Of a DNA stretch of 64,000 nt, positions 48,338-60,970 are shown piece after piece. Numbering within the stretch: the stretch's first letter is position 1; each line of letters opens with the position of its first letter. Origin of the DNA: Streptomyces sp. NBC_01723 (GTDB lineage: Bacteria > Actinomycetota > Actinomycetes > Streptomycetales > Streptomycetaceae). The stretch spans positions 6,560,001 through 6,624,000 of the forward strand of contig NZ_CP109171.1 of the NCBI RefSeq assembly GCF_036246005.1, in the 5' to 3' direction. The notes beneath the pieces were generated by a model that had not been told where the DNA came from, searched no databases, and was given only the letters and a program-made list of their open reading frames with translations. The position numbers and the translations under genes were made by a program.

Positions 48338-48913
48338 ATGCCTGCTGCGTTCCCTGACTTCCGCCTCGGCAAGGTGCTGGCCACCAGCTTCACGGGGACC
48401 CTGTCGGAGCGTCATGGCGACGCCGTGGAGCGCATCCCCACGCCGCAGCGACTCATCGACTGGCTGGCGGTGTACGACCTCGCCGTGGACTCCTGCACCG
48501 CCGCCCAGCTCGACCTCGCCCGGGAATTGAGGGAGTCGATCCATGCCGCCGCGACGGCGGCCGCGGTCCAGGAGGCGCTCCCCGCCTCCGCCGTCCAAGT
48601 CATCAACGACCGCAGCGCTCAGGGCCGGGCCGCGGCGATCCTCACGCCCGAGGGCGTGCGGCGGTGGCGGCTCAGCCCGGCTTCCCGCGTGGAGGACGCC
48701 CTCAGTGTGATCGCCGCCGACGCGATCAGCGTCATCGCGGGCGAACGGGACGGAAAACTGGCTCTGTGCGCGTCACCCACCTGCCGAGCCGCCTTCTTCG
48801 ACACCAGCCAGAGCCGCACCCGCAAATGGTGTGACATGAACACGTGCGGAAACCGCCAGAAGAAGGCGCGCTTCCATGCCAACCAGCGCAAGAGCGCCGG
48901 TTCGGCCGAGTGA
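48338..48913 (+). CDS. CGNR zinc-finger transcriptional regulator
   Basis: 191 aa. The N-terminal helical domain (LATSFTGTLSERHGDAVERI, RLIDWLAVYDLAVDSCTAAQ) is that of ABATE-type proteins. The C-terminal CGNR finger is complete: LCASPTCRAAFFDTSQSRTR, then KWCDMNTCGNRQKKARF. The family comprises stress-responsive regulators. The leaderless ATG and the repeats in its promoter suggest self-control. The divergent epoxide hydrolase is the likely target. Confidence 0.92.
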   Translation: MPAAFPDFRLGKVLATSFTGTLSERHGDAVERIPTPQRLIDWLAVYDLAVDSCTAAQLDLARELRESIHAAATAAAVQEALPASAVQVINDRSAQGRAAAILTPEGVRRWRLSPASRVEDALSVIAADAISVIAGERDGKLALCASPTCRAAFFDTSQSRTRKWCDMNTCGNRQKKARFHANQRKSAGSAE

Positions 48914-48928
48914 TTCAGGCGCCTCTCC

Positions 48929-49837
48929 TCACCCCCGTCCCGGCGCCGACGCGATCGACCTGACCGTGTCCGGTCCCACCCGGCAGCAGCCGCCGACCAG
49001 CCGGGCGCCGGACGCCCGCCAGGCCCGTACCCGCTCCGGGGTGAAGGAGGAACGCCCCCGCCAGGACCGGGCCACCGCGTCCCAGGTCTCCCCGCTGTTG
49101 GGGTAGGCCACGACCGGTTTGCCGGTGACCCGGGCGGCGGTCTCGACCGCACCCGGCACGTCCTCGGGGGCGCAGCAGTTGACGCCGACCGCGATCACCT
49201 CGTCCGCGTCGGCGGCCAGGGCGAACGCCTCCTCCAGCGGCTGCCCGGCGCGGGTGCGGCCCCCCGCGACCGTGTACGACAGCCAGGCGGGGACGCCCAG
49301 TCCGCGCACCGCCCGTAGCAGCGCCACCGCCTCGTCGGCGTCGGGGACCGTCTCCAGCGCGAGGACGTCGGGCCGGGCGGCGGCCAGTACCTCCAGCCGG
49401 GGCCGGTGGAAGCGCTCCAGAGCCTCCGGGGTGAGGCCGTACCGGCCGCGGTACTCCGAGCCGTCCGCGAGCATCGCGCCGTACGGGCCGACGGAGGCCG
49501 CCACCCACAGCGGGCGGTCCGCGCGGGCCCGACGCGCGGCCTCCCTGGCCAAGCCGACACTGAGGGCCATCAGTTCGGCCGAGCGCTCGGGACCGAAGCC
49601 GCGCCGGGCGAACGCCTCGAAGGTCGCCTGGTAGCTGGCCGTGATGGCGACGTCGGCGCCCGCCGCGAAGTACGCGAGGTGCGCCTCGGTGATCGCGCCG
49701 GGCGCCTCGGCGAGCAGCCGCGCCGACCACAGCTCGTCGCTCAGATCGTGCCCGGCGGCCTCCAGCTGGTTGGACATCCCGCCGTCGAGCACGAGCGGGC
49801 GGCCGGAGGCGAGGGCGGCGGCGAAATCGCTGGTCAT
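48929..49837 (-). CDS. mmuM: Homocysteine S-methyltransferase
   Basis: 302 aa. A TIM barrel with the zinc-binding cysteines in GVNCCAPED and GARLVGGCCRVGPDT. LVLDGGMSNQLEAAGHDLSD and ASVGPYGAMLADGSEYRGRY are family signatures. It methylates homocysteine to methionine using S-methylmethionine or SAM. The ATG has no ribosome site, but TAGCCT (49844-49849, minus strand) ends 6 nt upstream, so it is probably leaderless. Confidence 0.92.
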   Translation of the reverse strand: MTSDFAAALASGRPLVLDGGMSNQLEAAGHDLSDELWSARLLAEAPGAITEAHLAYFAAGADVAITASYQATFEAFARRGFGPERSAELMALSVGLAREAARRARADRPLWVAASVGPYGAMLADGSEYRGRYGLTPEALERFHRPRLEVLAAARPDVLALETVPDADEAVALLRAVRGLGVPAWLSYTVAGGRTRAGQPLEEAFALAADADEVIAVGVNCCAPEDVPGAVETAARVTGKPVVAYPNSGETWDAVARSWRGRSSFTPERVRAWRASGARLVGGCCRVGPDTVRSIASAPGRG

Positions 49838-49999
49838 AGCACCAGGCTATGCCCGGTCCGGCGGCGGGCCCGGGTCTTGTCCCCCGTGCGAGCTACGGCC
49901 AGGTGTCCACCCTGAGGTGACGATCTCCCGGCGCCGGATCCGTAGCGTCCTGATCGGCCCGGGACACCCCGGTCGCGGGCCTCCCACGAAGGAGTTCCC

Positions 50000-50839
50000 G
50001 TGAGGTTCGTCTGGCAGTTCCTGGCCGTCCTGGCGATGTACGCCATAGGCGGAAGCGCCGTCAACGCCGTGAAGGACAACGACTGGCTGACACTCGTCGT
50101 CGGCCTCACGGCGGCCGCACTGGTGGTCCTCGTGTACGCGTGGGTGGTCCGGCGGACCGAGCGCCGGCAGGCCCTGGACGTGGCCCGGGAGGGCGCCGCG
50201 GCCAAGGCCGGCTGGGGGACGCTGATCGGCGCCGGGATGTTCGGCGCCGTCATCGTGAACCTCTTCTCCTCCGGGTACTACGAGGTCGACGGCCTGGGCT
50301 CGGTGGAGGGCGCCCTGGGCCTGGTCGGCTTCATGGCGGCCGCCGCCGCGATGGAGGAAGTGGTGTACCGGGGCGTCCTGTTCCGGATCGTCGAGGAACA
50401 CGTCGGCACGTACGTCGCGCTGGTCCTGACCGGCCTCGTGTTCGGCCTCTCGCACCTGCTCAACGAGCACGCGACCGTCTGGGGCGCCCTCGCCATCTCC
50501 ATCGAGGCCGGTTTCATGCTCGCCGCCGCCTACGCCGCCACCCGCAGCCTCTGGCTGACGATCGGCGTGCACTTCGGCTGGAACTTCGCCGCGGCCGGCG
50601 TCTTCAGCACCGAGGTCTCCGGCAACGGCTCCAACCAGGGGCTGCTGGACGCCGCGACGGACGGTCCGAAACTGATCACGGGCGGCGAGTTCGGCCCCGA
50701 GGGCAGCGTGTACGCGGTCGGATTCGGGGCGCTGCTGACCCTGGTGTTCCTGTGGCTGGCCCACCGGCGCGGGCACATCGTGGCGCCCGGGGCTCGGCGT
50801 GCGGCACGTGCCAACTCCACCGCTACACTGCCCCGATGA
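50000..50839 (+). CDS. CPBP family intramembrane glutamic endopeptidase
   Basis: 279 aa, about eight helices. The three Rce1/CPBP motifs are intact: AMEEVVYRG (EExxxR), FGLSHLLNEHA (FxxxH) and HFGWNF (HxxxN). Such proteins cleave within membranes; bacterial substrates are mostly unknown. The GTG has AAGGAG 5 nt upstream. The stop overlaps the sensor-kinase ATG, placing it in an operon with a two-component system whose signal it might generate (inference). Confidence 0.92.
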   Translation: MRFVWQFLAVLAMYAIGGSAVNAVKDNDWLTLVVGLTAAALVVLVYAWVVRRTERRQALDVAREGAAAKAGWGTLIGAGMFGAVIVNLFSSGYYEVDGLGSVEGALGLVGFMAAAAAMEEVVYRGVLFRIVEEHVGTYVALVLTGLVFGLSHLLNEHATVWGALAISIEAGFMLAAAYAATRSLWLTIGVHFGWNFAAAGVFSTEVSGNGSNQGLLDAATDGPKLITGGEFGPEGSVYAVGFGALLTLVFLWLAHRRGHIVAPGARRAARANSTATLPR

Positions 50840-52023
50840 CCGCTCGCAAAGGGATGCCGGACATGATGCCGGGGATACCCGAGCGGTGGCGACGCCTCGA
50901 CGTGACCGTCCGGGATCTGCCGCTCGGAGTGCTCCTCCTGATCGCGTCCCTGCTGCCGGCGCTGCGGGGCAACGGCACCGAGATCGGCGGTCTGCCCACC
51001 CGCTCCGCCGACGTACTCGCCGGTGTCGCGGCCGTCCTCCAGTGCCTCCCGCTCGCCCTGCGCAGGCGGTGGCCGCACCTCTGCCTCGCCCTGGTGTCGA
51101 TCGGCTTCGCCCTCGACCAGATCCGCGGCTACCACCTCTTCGCCGGAACAGCGCTGCCCATCGCGCTGCTGAGCGCCGGTTCGTATCTGGAGCGGTACCG
51201 GCGCGCGACCATGGCCGTCGCCTCCCTGGCCTTCGTCGCCCTCTCGGTCGAGCTGTACCGGCGCGGACCGGGCGACCCGGTCGCCGAGTTCGTCACGTTC
51301 TACCTGGCGCTCGGCCTCGCCTGGGGCATCGGCACCTGGATGCGCTCCGCCCGGGCCGCGGAGGCCGAACGGCGGGGACGGGTCGCCGAGGACGCCCGCA
51401 ACGCCGAGCGCACCCGCATCGCCCGCGAACTCCACGACGTCGTCACCCACCACGTCACGGCGATGGTCGTCCAGTCCGAGGCCGCCCGGTACCTGACCGC
51501 CGCGCCCGACCGCCTCGACCAGACGCTGGCCGCGGTCAGCGACACCGGCCGCCGCGCCATCACCGACCTGCGGCACCTGCTCGACCTGCTCAACCCGGAC
51601 CACGGCACCGACCGGAGCGCCGAGCCCAGGACACCGCCCGTCGGCCGGGTGCTCACGCTGGTGGAGCAGACCCGCCGGGCCGGTCAGCCGGTGGAGTTCA
51701 CCGAGGAGGGCACACCGGCGGCCTCGACCGGCAGTGCCGACCTCGTGGCCTACCGCGTCGTCCAGGAGGCCCTGACGAACGCGCTCAAGTACGACCACGG
51801 CGGCCGGACCTCGGTCCTGGTCCACCACGGCGAACGGGAGATCACCGTGCGGGTCGGCACGGACGGCACCGGCTCGGGCGCCGCGTCCCCCGGCGGCAGC
51901 GGGCGCGGCCTGGCCGGACTGCGGGAACGGGTCGACGTACTCGGCGGCGACTTCAGCGCGGACCGCCCGGAGGGCGGAGGCTTCGTCGTCCAGGCCCGCA
52001 TCCCCGCGGGGAGTCCGTCATGA
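50836..52023 (+). CDS. Two-component sensor histidine kinase (NarL/DesK type)
   Basis: 395 aa. The N-terminal half has about five membrane helices (LPLGVLLLIASLLPAL, SADVLAGVAAVLQCLPLALR, LCLALVSIGFALDQIR). HisKA_3 follows, with the phosphorylated His in ARELHDVVTHHVTAMVVQSE, then a HATPase (VVQEALTNALKYDHGG, GSGRGLAGLRERVDVLGG). Besides coupling to the protease gene, TACACT at 50824-50829 sits 6 nt before the ATG, so an internal leaderless promoter is possible. The cognate regulator is immediately downstream. Confidence 0.94.
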   Translation: MTARKGMPDMMPGIPERWRRLDVTVRDLPLGVLLLIASLLPALRGNGTEIGGLPTRSADVLAGVAAVLQCLPLALRRRWPHLCLALVSIGFALDQIRGYHLFAGTALPIALLSAGSYLERYRRATMAVASLAFVALSVELYRRGPGDPVAEFVTFYLALGLAWGIGTWMRSARAAEAERRGRVAEDARNAERTRIARELHDVVTHHVTAMVVQSEAARYLTAAPDRLDQTLAAVSDTGRRAITDLRHLLDLLNPDHGTDRSAEPRTPPVGRVLTLVEQTRRAGQPVEFTEEGTPAASTGSADLVAYRVVQEALTNALKYDHGGRTSVLVHHGEREITVRVGTDGTGSGAASPGGSGRGLAGLRERVDVLGGDFSADRPEGGGFVVQARIPAGSPS

Positions 52024-52679
52024 GCGCCCCGATCCGCGTCCTGATCTGCGACGACCAGGTGATGATCCGCGCCGGACTGGCGACGATCGTCGACGCCCAG
52101 CCCGACCTGGAGGTGGCGGGCGAGTGCGGCGACGGGCAGGCCGCCGTCGACCTGGCCGCCGAAGTACGGCCGGACGTGGTCGTCATGGACGTACGGATGC
52201 CGGTCATGGACGGCATCGAGGCCACCCGGCGGCTGGCGGGCGCGGGGGTGGAGCGTCCCGTCAAGGTCCTCGTGGTGACGACGTTCAACCTCGACGAGTA
52301 CGTCTACGAGGCGCTGCGCGCGGGCGCGAGCGGGTTCCTGCTCAAGGACGCGCCGCCGGACCGCCTGCTGCACGGCATCCGGACCGTGGCGATGGGCGCG
52401 GCGCTCCTCGACCCCGACGTGACGCGCCGCCTCGTCGGCCGGTACGCCGCCCGCATCCGGCCCGTCGGCGGCCCCGCCGAGGACCTCCCCCTCACGCCCC
52501 GCGAGACGGAGGTGCTGCGCCTCATCGCGGACGGCCTGTCCAACAGCGAGATCGCCGCGGCCCTGGTGATCAGCCCCGAGACGGTCAAGACCTTCGTCTC
52601 CCGCATCCTCACCAAGCTGGACCTGCGCGACCGCGTCCAGGCGGTCGTGTTCGCCTACCGCCACGGGCTGGTGACCTGA
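52020..52679 (+). CDS. NarL/LuxR family response regulator
   Basis: 219 aa. The receiver domain has VLICDDQVMIRAGLATIVDA with the acidic pocket and the phosphorylated Asp in VVMDVRMPVMDG. The C-terminal LuxR HTH is LTPRETEVLRLIADGLSNSE and ISPETVKTFVSRILTKL. The ATG overlaps the kinase stop (ATGA), so they form a cognate pair. Targets are unknown, perhaps including the CPBP protease operon itself. Confidence 0.95.
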   Translation: MSAPIRVLICDDQVMIRAGLATIVDAQPDLEVAGECGDGQAAVDLAAEVRPDVVVMDVRMPVMDGIEATRRLAGAGVERPVKVLVVTTFNLDEYVYEALRAGASGFLLKDAPPDRLLHGIRTVAMGAALLDPDVTRRLVGRYAARIRPVGGPAEDLPLTPRETEVLRLIADGLSNSEIAAALVISPETVKTFVSRILTKLDLRDRVQAVVFAYRHGLVT

Positions 52680-52711
52680 AGCCCGGATTCAGGCCCACCG
52701 GCCCGGGGGGT

Positions 52712-53248
52712 TCAGGTCCGCAGCCGGTGGCGCATCTGCGTCAGGCGCCGGTCGAAGCGCAGGTTGAACCAGGTCAGCCAGCCCATGAAGGCCACCGCGA
52801 GGGCGAGGGTCAGGCTCCCGGCGGTCGTGGAACCGGCCGCGAACCACAGGACGGACGTACCGAAGAAGATGAGGGCCAGCATGGGGAACGCCCACCAGCG
52901 ATTGCGCCGCAGCCGCCGCTGACGGGAGTCCACGAGCGCGGCCATCTCCCGGCGCCGGCCGGGGTCCTCGGGCGGAGCGCCGCCCTTGAGGATCCGCCGT
53001 TCCATGGCGGGCACGTCCTCAGGCTCGGCACCGGTGTCCCGAGCGTCGTGACGCCTGCGACGGCGCACCAGGAACACGACCCAGACACTCATCAGGGCAG
53101 CGCTGATCACCGCCCACGGCCACGAGTCGAGCCCGTTCGCCGCCAGCCGGACCACCACGCCCACGGCCAGCGCGGCCAGGCCGATCACCGACAGCCTGTC
53201 CCGCCAGTCCCGCTCCAGGGCCCCGTCGTGTCGCTCGCGTCTCTTCAT
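52712..53248 (-). CDS. Membrane protein of unknown function
   Basis: 178 aa from the ATG at 53248 (GAGAGG 5 nt upstream). Two N-terminal helices (RLSVIGLAALAVGVVVRLAA and WPWAVISAALMSVWVVFLVR), a basic/acidic loop (RRRRRHDARDTGAEPEDVPA), then two more helices (RWWAFPMLALIFFGTSVLWF and GSLTLALAVAFMGWLTWF). No recognised family. It is convergent with the response regulator and divergent from a DinB-like gene. Confidence 0.75.
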   Translation of the reverse strand: MKRRERHDGALERDWRDRLSVIGLAALAVGVVVRLAANGLDSWPWAVISAALMSVWVVFLVRRRRRHDARDTGAEPEDVPAMERRILKGGAPPEDPGRRREMAALVDSRQRRLRRNRWWAFPMLALIFFGTSVLWFAAGSTTAGSLTLALAVAFMGWLTWFNLRFDRRLTQMRHRLRT

Positions 53249-53366
53249 GTCCACCTCTCGGTCGGCCGGATCAGGGGGGTGACGTCACGTGCCCGTCCGG
53301 ATACCCGCCCGCCGCCCCCGGACACTTCGGCGCCCGCCGAAGCAACCGGCCCATAACGTCGGGCAC

Positions 53367-53867
53367 ATGAGCGACACGCACACCGCAACCACGCACACCG
53401 CGACGACGGCCCCCGCCCCCGCCCGTGCCACACCCGCCGACACCGTCACCGGCATGGTCGAGCACGTCCTCGCCCTGGCCGCCACCTGGACCCGCTGGGA
53501 CGGAGAACCCGTCCACGTCGACGGCCGCGTCTACACCCCGCACAAGGCCGTCCGGCGGGTCGCCGACCACATGGTCGACCATCTCGCCGAGATGGAGGCG
53601 CGGTTGGCGGGCCGGCCGACCCAGCCCGACCACTGGCACGCCTCCGCCACGACCACGGACGCGGACCGCGCACCTTTCACTCCGGACGACCTCGACGAGG
53701 CCCGCAGCCGCCTCACCCGGCTCGCCCGGATCTGGGCCGACCGCCTGGACGCGCTCACCCCTCGGCAGCTCGACGACTCGCCCGGCGAGGGCTGGAGCTT
53801 CCGCGAACTCGCCCGGCACCTGGGGGAGTCCGTGTACTACGCCGACGCCGTGGGTGACCTGACGTGA
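53367..53867 (+). CDS. DinB/maleylpyruvate-isomerase-like protein
   Basis: 166 aa. The four-helix bundle is seen as VTGMVEHVLALAATWTRWDG, HKAVRRVADHMVDHLAEMEA and ELARHLGESVYYADAVGDL, with His residues placed as metal ligands of the DinB/MDMPI fold. TAACGT (53354-53359) lies 7 nt before the ATG. The stop overlaps the PEP-mutase-type gene start (4 nt), so the two are coupled. The reaction is unknown. Confidence 0.82.
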   Translation: MSDTHTATTHTATTAPAPARATPADTVTGMVEHVLALAATWTRWDGEPVHVDGRVYTPHKAVRRVADHMVDHLAEMEARLAGRPTQPDHWHASATTTDADRAPFTPDDLDEARSRLTRLARIWADRLDALTPRQLDDSPGEGWSFRELARHLGESVYYADAVGDLT

Positions 53868-54619
53868 CCGCCTTCGCCGCCCTGCACCGGCGGGGTGAGC
53901 CCCTGCTGCTGCCGTGCGCCTGGGACCACGCGTCCGCGCACGCCCTCGCCGCCCGGGGCTTCCGGGCCGTGGGCACCACCAGCCTCGGTGTCGCGGCGGC
54001 GAGCGGGCTGCCCGACGGCGCGGCGGCGACCCGCGACGAGACCCTGCGGCTGGCCCTCACTCTGGGCTCCGGGCCGTTCCTGCTGACCGTGGACGCCGAG
54101 AGCGGCTTCGCCGACGACCCCGATGACGTGGGGGAGTTCGCGCGGCAACTGGCGGCGGTCGGCGCGGTCGGCATCAACCTGGAGGACGCGCTGGGCCCCG
54201 CCGACCGGCACGCCGCGAAGATCGCCGCGGTGCGGTCGGCGGCACCGGGCCTGTTCGTCAACGCTCGTACGGACACGTACTGGTCGGGCGACGGCGATCC
54301 CGGGGAGACCGTGCGGCGCCTGGAGGCCTACCGCGAGGCCGGTGCCGACGGCGTCTTCGTCCCCGGCCTCACCGACCCCGCCCGGATCGCGGCCCTCGCC
54401 GCGCACTTCGACGTCCCGCTCAACGTCCTCCACTCACCCACCGGCCCCACCCTCCCGCACCTCGCCGACCTCGGCGTGGCCCGCGTCAGCCTCGGCTCGC
54501 TGCTGTACCGCAGGGCCTTGGGCGCCGCCCTGGAGACGGTGGCCGACATCGCCGCGGGCCGGCCGCCGGTGGGCACGTCACCGGCGTACGAGGAGGTGGC
54601 CGCGCTGAGCGGCGGCTAG
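53864..54619 (+). CDS. Isocitrate lyase/PEP mutase family protein
   Basis: 251 aa, alpha/beta barrel. LLLPCAWDHASAHALAARGF, AVGTTSLGVAAASGLPDG, FLLTVDAESGFADDPDDVGE (Mg2+-binding acidic residues), VGINLEDALG and LFVNARTDTYW are family signatures. Members make or break C-C or C-P bonds next to a keto acid; the substrate is not inferable. The GTG start overlaps the preceding stop. It ends within 4 nt of the convergent TetR gene. Confidence 0.9.
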   Translation: MTAFAALHRRGEPLLLPCAWDHASAHALAARGFRAVGTTSLGVAAASGLPDGAAATRDETLRLALTLGSGPFLLTVDAESGFADDPDDVGEFARQLAAVGAVGINLEDALGPADRHAAKIAAVRSAAPGLFVNARTDTYWSGDGDPGETVRRLEAYREAGADGVFVPGLTDPARIAALAAHFDVPLNVLHSPTGPTLPHLADLGVARVSLGSLLYRRALGAALETVADIAAGRPPVGTSPAYEEVAALSGG

Positions 54620-55188
54620 TGCGCGCGCGGCCAGTTCTCCAGCGCGACGTGCAGCGCGTCCACCGCCCGGTCCCAGGACGCCTGGACGGCGCGCGGGGCG
54701 CCGAAGCCGCCGGTGGCCTCCAGGGCGCAGAACCCGTGGAAGGTGCTGCGCAGCAGGCGCACGGCGTCGGTCAGGTCGGGTTCGGTGAGGCCGTAGGCGC
54801 GGAGCATGCCGTGGGTGATCTCGGCGGTGCGGCGCAGGGCGGGGGAGTCGGCGACGAGGGACTGGTCCAGGCGGATCTGCGTCGCGGCGTAACGGCCGGG
54901 GTGCCGCAGGGCGTAGGCGCGGTAGGCGTTCGCGAACGCGGCCAGCGCGTCCTTCCCGGCCCGCCCCGCCACCGCCGCCGCGATCTCGTCGATCAGCTCG
55001 CCGCCGGCCAGCAACGCGACCCGCGCGCGCAGGTCCTGGAGGTTCCTGACGTGCGTGTACAGGCTCGCGTCCTTCACCCCGAAGTGCCGGGCGAGGGCGG
55101 AGACGGTGACGCTCTCGAAGCCGCTCGCGTCGGCGAGGTCGGCGGCGGCCGCGACCACACGGCCGGTCGTGAGGCCCACTCGGGGCAT
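54616..55188 (-). CDS. TetR family transcriptional regulator
   Basis: 190 aa. The HTH is RVVAAAADLADASGFESVTV and LARHFGVKDASLYTHVRNLQ. The C-terminal domain (QIRLDQSLVADSPALRRTAE, FHGFCALEATGGFGAPRAVQ) is TetR_C type, often called WHG domain. It is divergent from an MFS gene 168 nt away, its probable target. A GGCC-AGC-GGCC element near 55240 in the gap is a weak operator candidate. Confidence 0.9.
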   Translation of the reverse strand: MPRVGLTTGRVVAAAADLADASGFESVTVSALARHFGVKDASLYTHVRNLQDLRARVALLAGGELIDEIAAAVAGRAGKDALAAFANAYRAYALRHPGRYAATQIRLDQSLVADSPALRRTAEITHGMLRAYGLTEPDLTDAVRLLRSTFHGFCALEATGGFGAPRAVQASWDRAVDALHVALENWPRAH

Positions 55189-55356
55189 GCGCCACCTTCC
55201 TGACTCTCCGGGACTCCTGAAGATCCCGGGCCACATGCTAGGCCAGCGGCCATAAACCCTGCTGCGCCGACCGCCCCCGGTCCGTAGGGTGTCGCCGACC
55301 GCGGAGGGCGAGCAGGGGGAGACGACCGGGATGCGACGGCTGACTGCGACGACGGG

Positions 55357-59304
<3,948 letters not shown>

Positions 59305-59316
59305 AGCGAGCAACAG

Positions 59317-59333
59317 CGCGCAACTTCTGCGCG
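59317..59333 (+). terminator. Hairpin after the radical SAM gene
   Basis: CGCGCA-ACTTC-TGCGCG, perfect 6-bp stem and 5-nt loop, 13 nt past the stop; no T-run. Confidence 0.5.
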
Positions 59334-59439
59334 TTACTGCCTGTGTGTGCGGCGCGTACCAGAGTGGACTGACCGACGCACCGCACGCACAGGAGAACCT
59401 CCGGCATGCGGCGTTCGACGACGGCCGCCGGCCGGGACG

Positions 59440-59671
59440 CCCGGTCCGGGCCGACCAGCTCGTCCTCGATGGCCGCCAGCGCGAACAGCGCCTCGCGCAG
59501 GGCGAACGTCAGACCGGGGCCGACCTTGAGGACGGCCCAGTGGCCGGCCACCAGTTCGCCGTGCGAGGCGGCCGACTGGTAGTCGGTCGAGTGGGCCTCG
59601 AAGACCATGTCCGGCTCGTCGTCCAGGACCCGGCGCAGCCGGTCCGTCGCGGACCGGCGGTAGCCGAACAC
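59440..59671 (-). pseudogene. gatZ/kbaZ-like fragment (tagatose-bisphosphate aldolase subunit)
   Basis: Reverse reading gives [40 protein letters not shown] and [20 protein letters not shown], then [10 protein letters not shown]. This matches the EAHSTDYQ...[15 protein letters not shown] block of GatZ/KbaZ. Nothing before or after resembles the rest of this roughly 420-aa protein, and the frame dissolves past MPE. A decayed relic in the 530-nt gap after the radical SAM gene. Confidence 0.7.
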
Positions 59672-59835
59672 CCGGTGCCGCCCGCTGGAACTGACGGTCG
59701 CCAGCTACCGCGGCGACCGGTACCGCTTCCGGGCCTCGATCACCGACTGTGACCGGGCGTCGCGGCACATTTGCCGACGCCCCGTCCGGGTACGAGGACC
59801 GCACCGACACCCGGCGGCACCGAAGGAGGCGGCAC

Positions 59836-60204
59836 ATGACCCTGGAGCACCCGGCCGAACGCGGCGGCAGCAGGCGCGGCCCCTTCGAGCGGTTCGCCGA
59901 GCGGGCGTCCAACTTCACCAGCAGTCCGGCCTTCTTCGGGGTCTGCCTGCTGCTGGTCGGCATCGTCATAGGCGTGCACATCGCCAAGGCGCCGCTCACC
60001 TGGATGCTGCTCGCCGGCGAGTCCATGACCGCGGTCACCCTTCTGCTGCTGGCGCTGCTGAAGAACAGTGAACGCAGGGCCGAGCACGCCGTGCAGCGCA
60101 AGCTCGACGCCATCGCCGCCGCCCTGCTGGAGTCCCAGCAGGGCGAACCCGGCCCGGCCCAGCGCTCGCTGCGCACGGCCATCGGCATCGAGGAGCAGAC
60201 CTGA
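59836..60204 (+). CDS. Low-affinity iron permease family protein
   Basis: 122 aa from the ATG at 59836 (GGAGG 6 nt upstream). FERFAERASNFTSSPAFFGV, the helix VCLLLVGIVIGVHIAKAPLT and SMTAVTLLLLALLKNSERRA, then QRKLDAIAAALLES, match the Iron_permease (PF04120-like) family of small membrane proteins. Transport of iron has not been shown for bacterial members. Monocistronic. Confidence 0.85.
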   Translation: MTLEHPAERGGSRRGPFERFAERASNFTSSPAFFGVCLLLVGIVIGVHIAKAPLTWMLLAGESMTAVTLLLLALLKNSERRAEHAVQRKLDAIAAALLESQQGEPGPAQRSLRTAIGIEEQT

Positions 60205-60324
60205 GTGGGACGGGTGGGCGTGCCCGAAGCGGGTGTTCCGACGGAATGCTTTGACCTGCGGCGGACGAGCGTTCCTTCAGTACCGGCTGCGTAGCCCTGG
60301 TGACAGGAAGGGAAGGTGTTCCGC

Positions 60325-60870
60325 ATGACGCCGAAGCAGCCCAGGACCGAACTCGACGCCCGCTACAGCTCCGCCCTCAACCCGCGCCCGGGCGCGGAGA
60401 ACGTCACCGCCACGGACTGGGCCGAGGCCCAGCGACGGCTGCGGGCCGCCGAGGTCTTCTGGATCACCACGGTCCGGCCGGACGGCCGCCTGCACGTCAC
60501 ACCGCTGATCGCCGCCTGGCACGACGGGGCGCTGCACTTCAGTACCGGGTCGGGGGAGCAGAAGGCGAAGAACCTGGCCGCCAATCCCCACTGCGCACTG
60601 ACCACAGGGCACAACTCACTCTCCGAAGGCCTCGACGTCGTGGTCGAGGGCACGGCGGAGCGGGTGACGGATCCGGCGCGGCAGGACGAGGTCCTGGCCG
60701 CGTTCGAGGCACAGTACGGGGACCACATCACCTCGCCGGAGGGGGTGTTCCACGGCTTCGGCGACAGCATCCGCGAGGGCAACGACCTGCTGTTCGCGGT
60801 GGCACCCGGCACGGCGTACGGCTTCGGGCACGATGGCCAGGTGTTCAGCCACACCCGCTACACCTTCTAG
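60325..60870 (+). CDS. Pyridoxamine 5'-phosphate oxidase family protein
   Basis: 181 aa from the ATG at 60325 (GGAAGG 8 nt upstream). A split-barrel flavin-binding fold: [47 protein letters not shown] and [20 protein letters not shown]. Such proteins bind FMN or F420 and reduce diverse compounds. It ends about 100 nt before the FAD-Rieske gene. Confidence 0.88.
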   Translation: MTPKQPRTELDARYSSALNPRPGAENVTATDWAEAQRRLRAAEVFWITTVRPDGRLHVTPLIAAWHDGALHFSTGSGEQKAKNLAANPHCALTTGHNSLSEGLDVVVEGTAERVTDPARQDEVLAAFEAQYGDHITSPEGVFHGFGDSIREGNDLLFAVAPGTAYGFGHDGQVFSHTRYTF

Positions 60871-60970
60871 CGGGCCCGCGCCGTCCGGTCCCGCCGGGGC
60901 GAACGACGGTGGCCAACGTGTCGTGACCCGGCGCGGCAGTGGAGCCGCGGCATCGGGGTACTCGGCCCGC

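Noticed and set aside
55230..55256. Strong TetR operator in the TetR/MFS gap
   Set aside because: Only GGCC-AGC-GGCC is symmetric and this is common in 70%+ GC DNA; too weak to list as a site.
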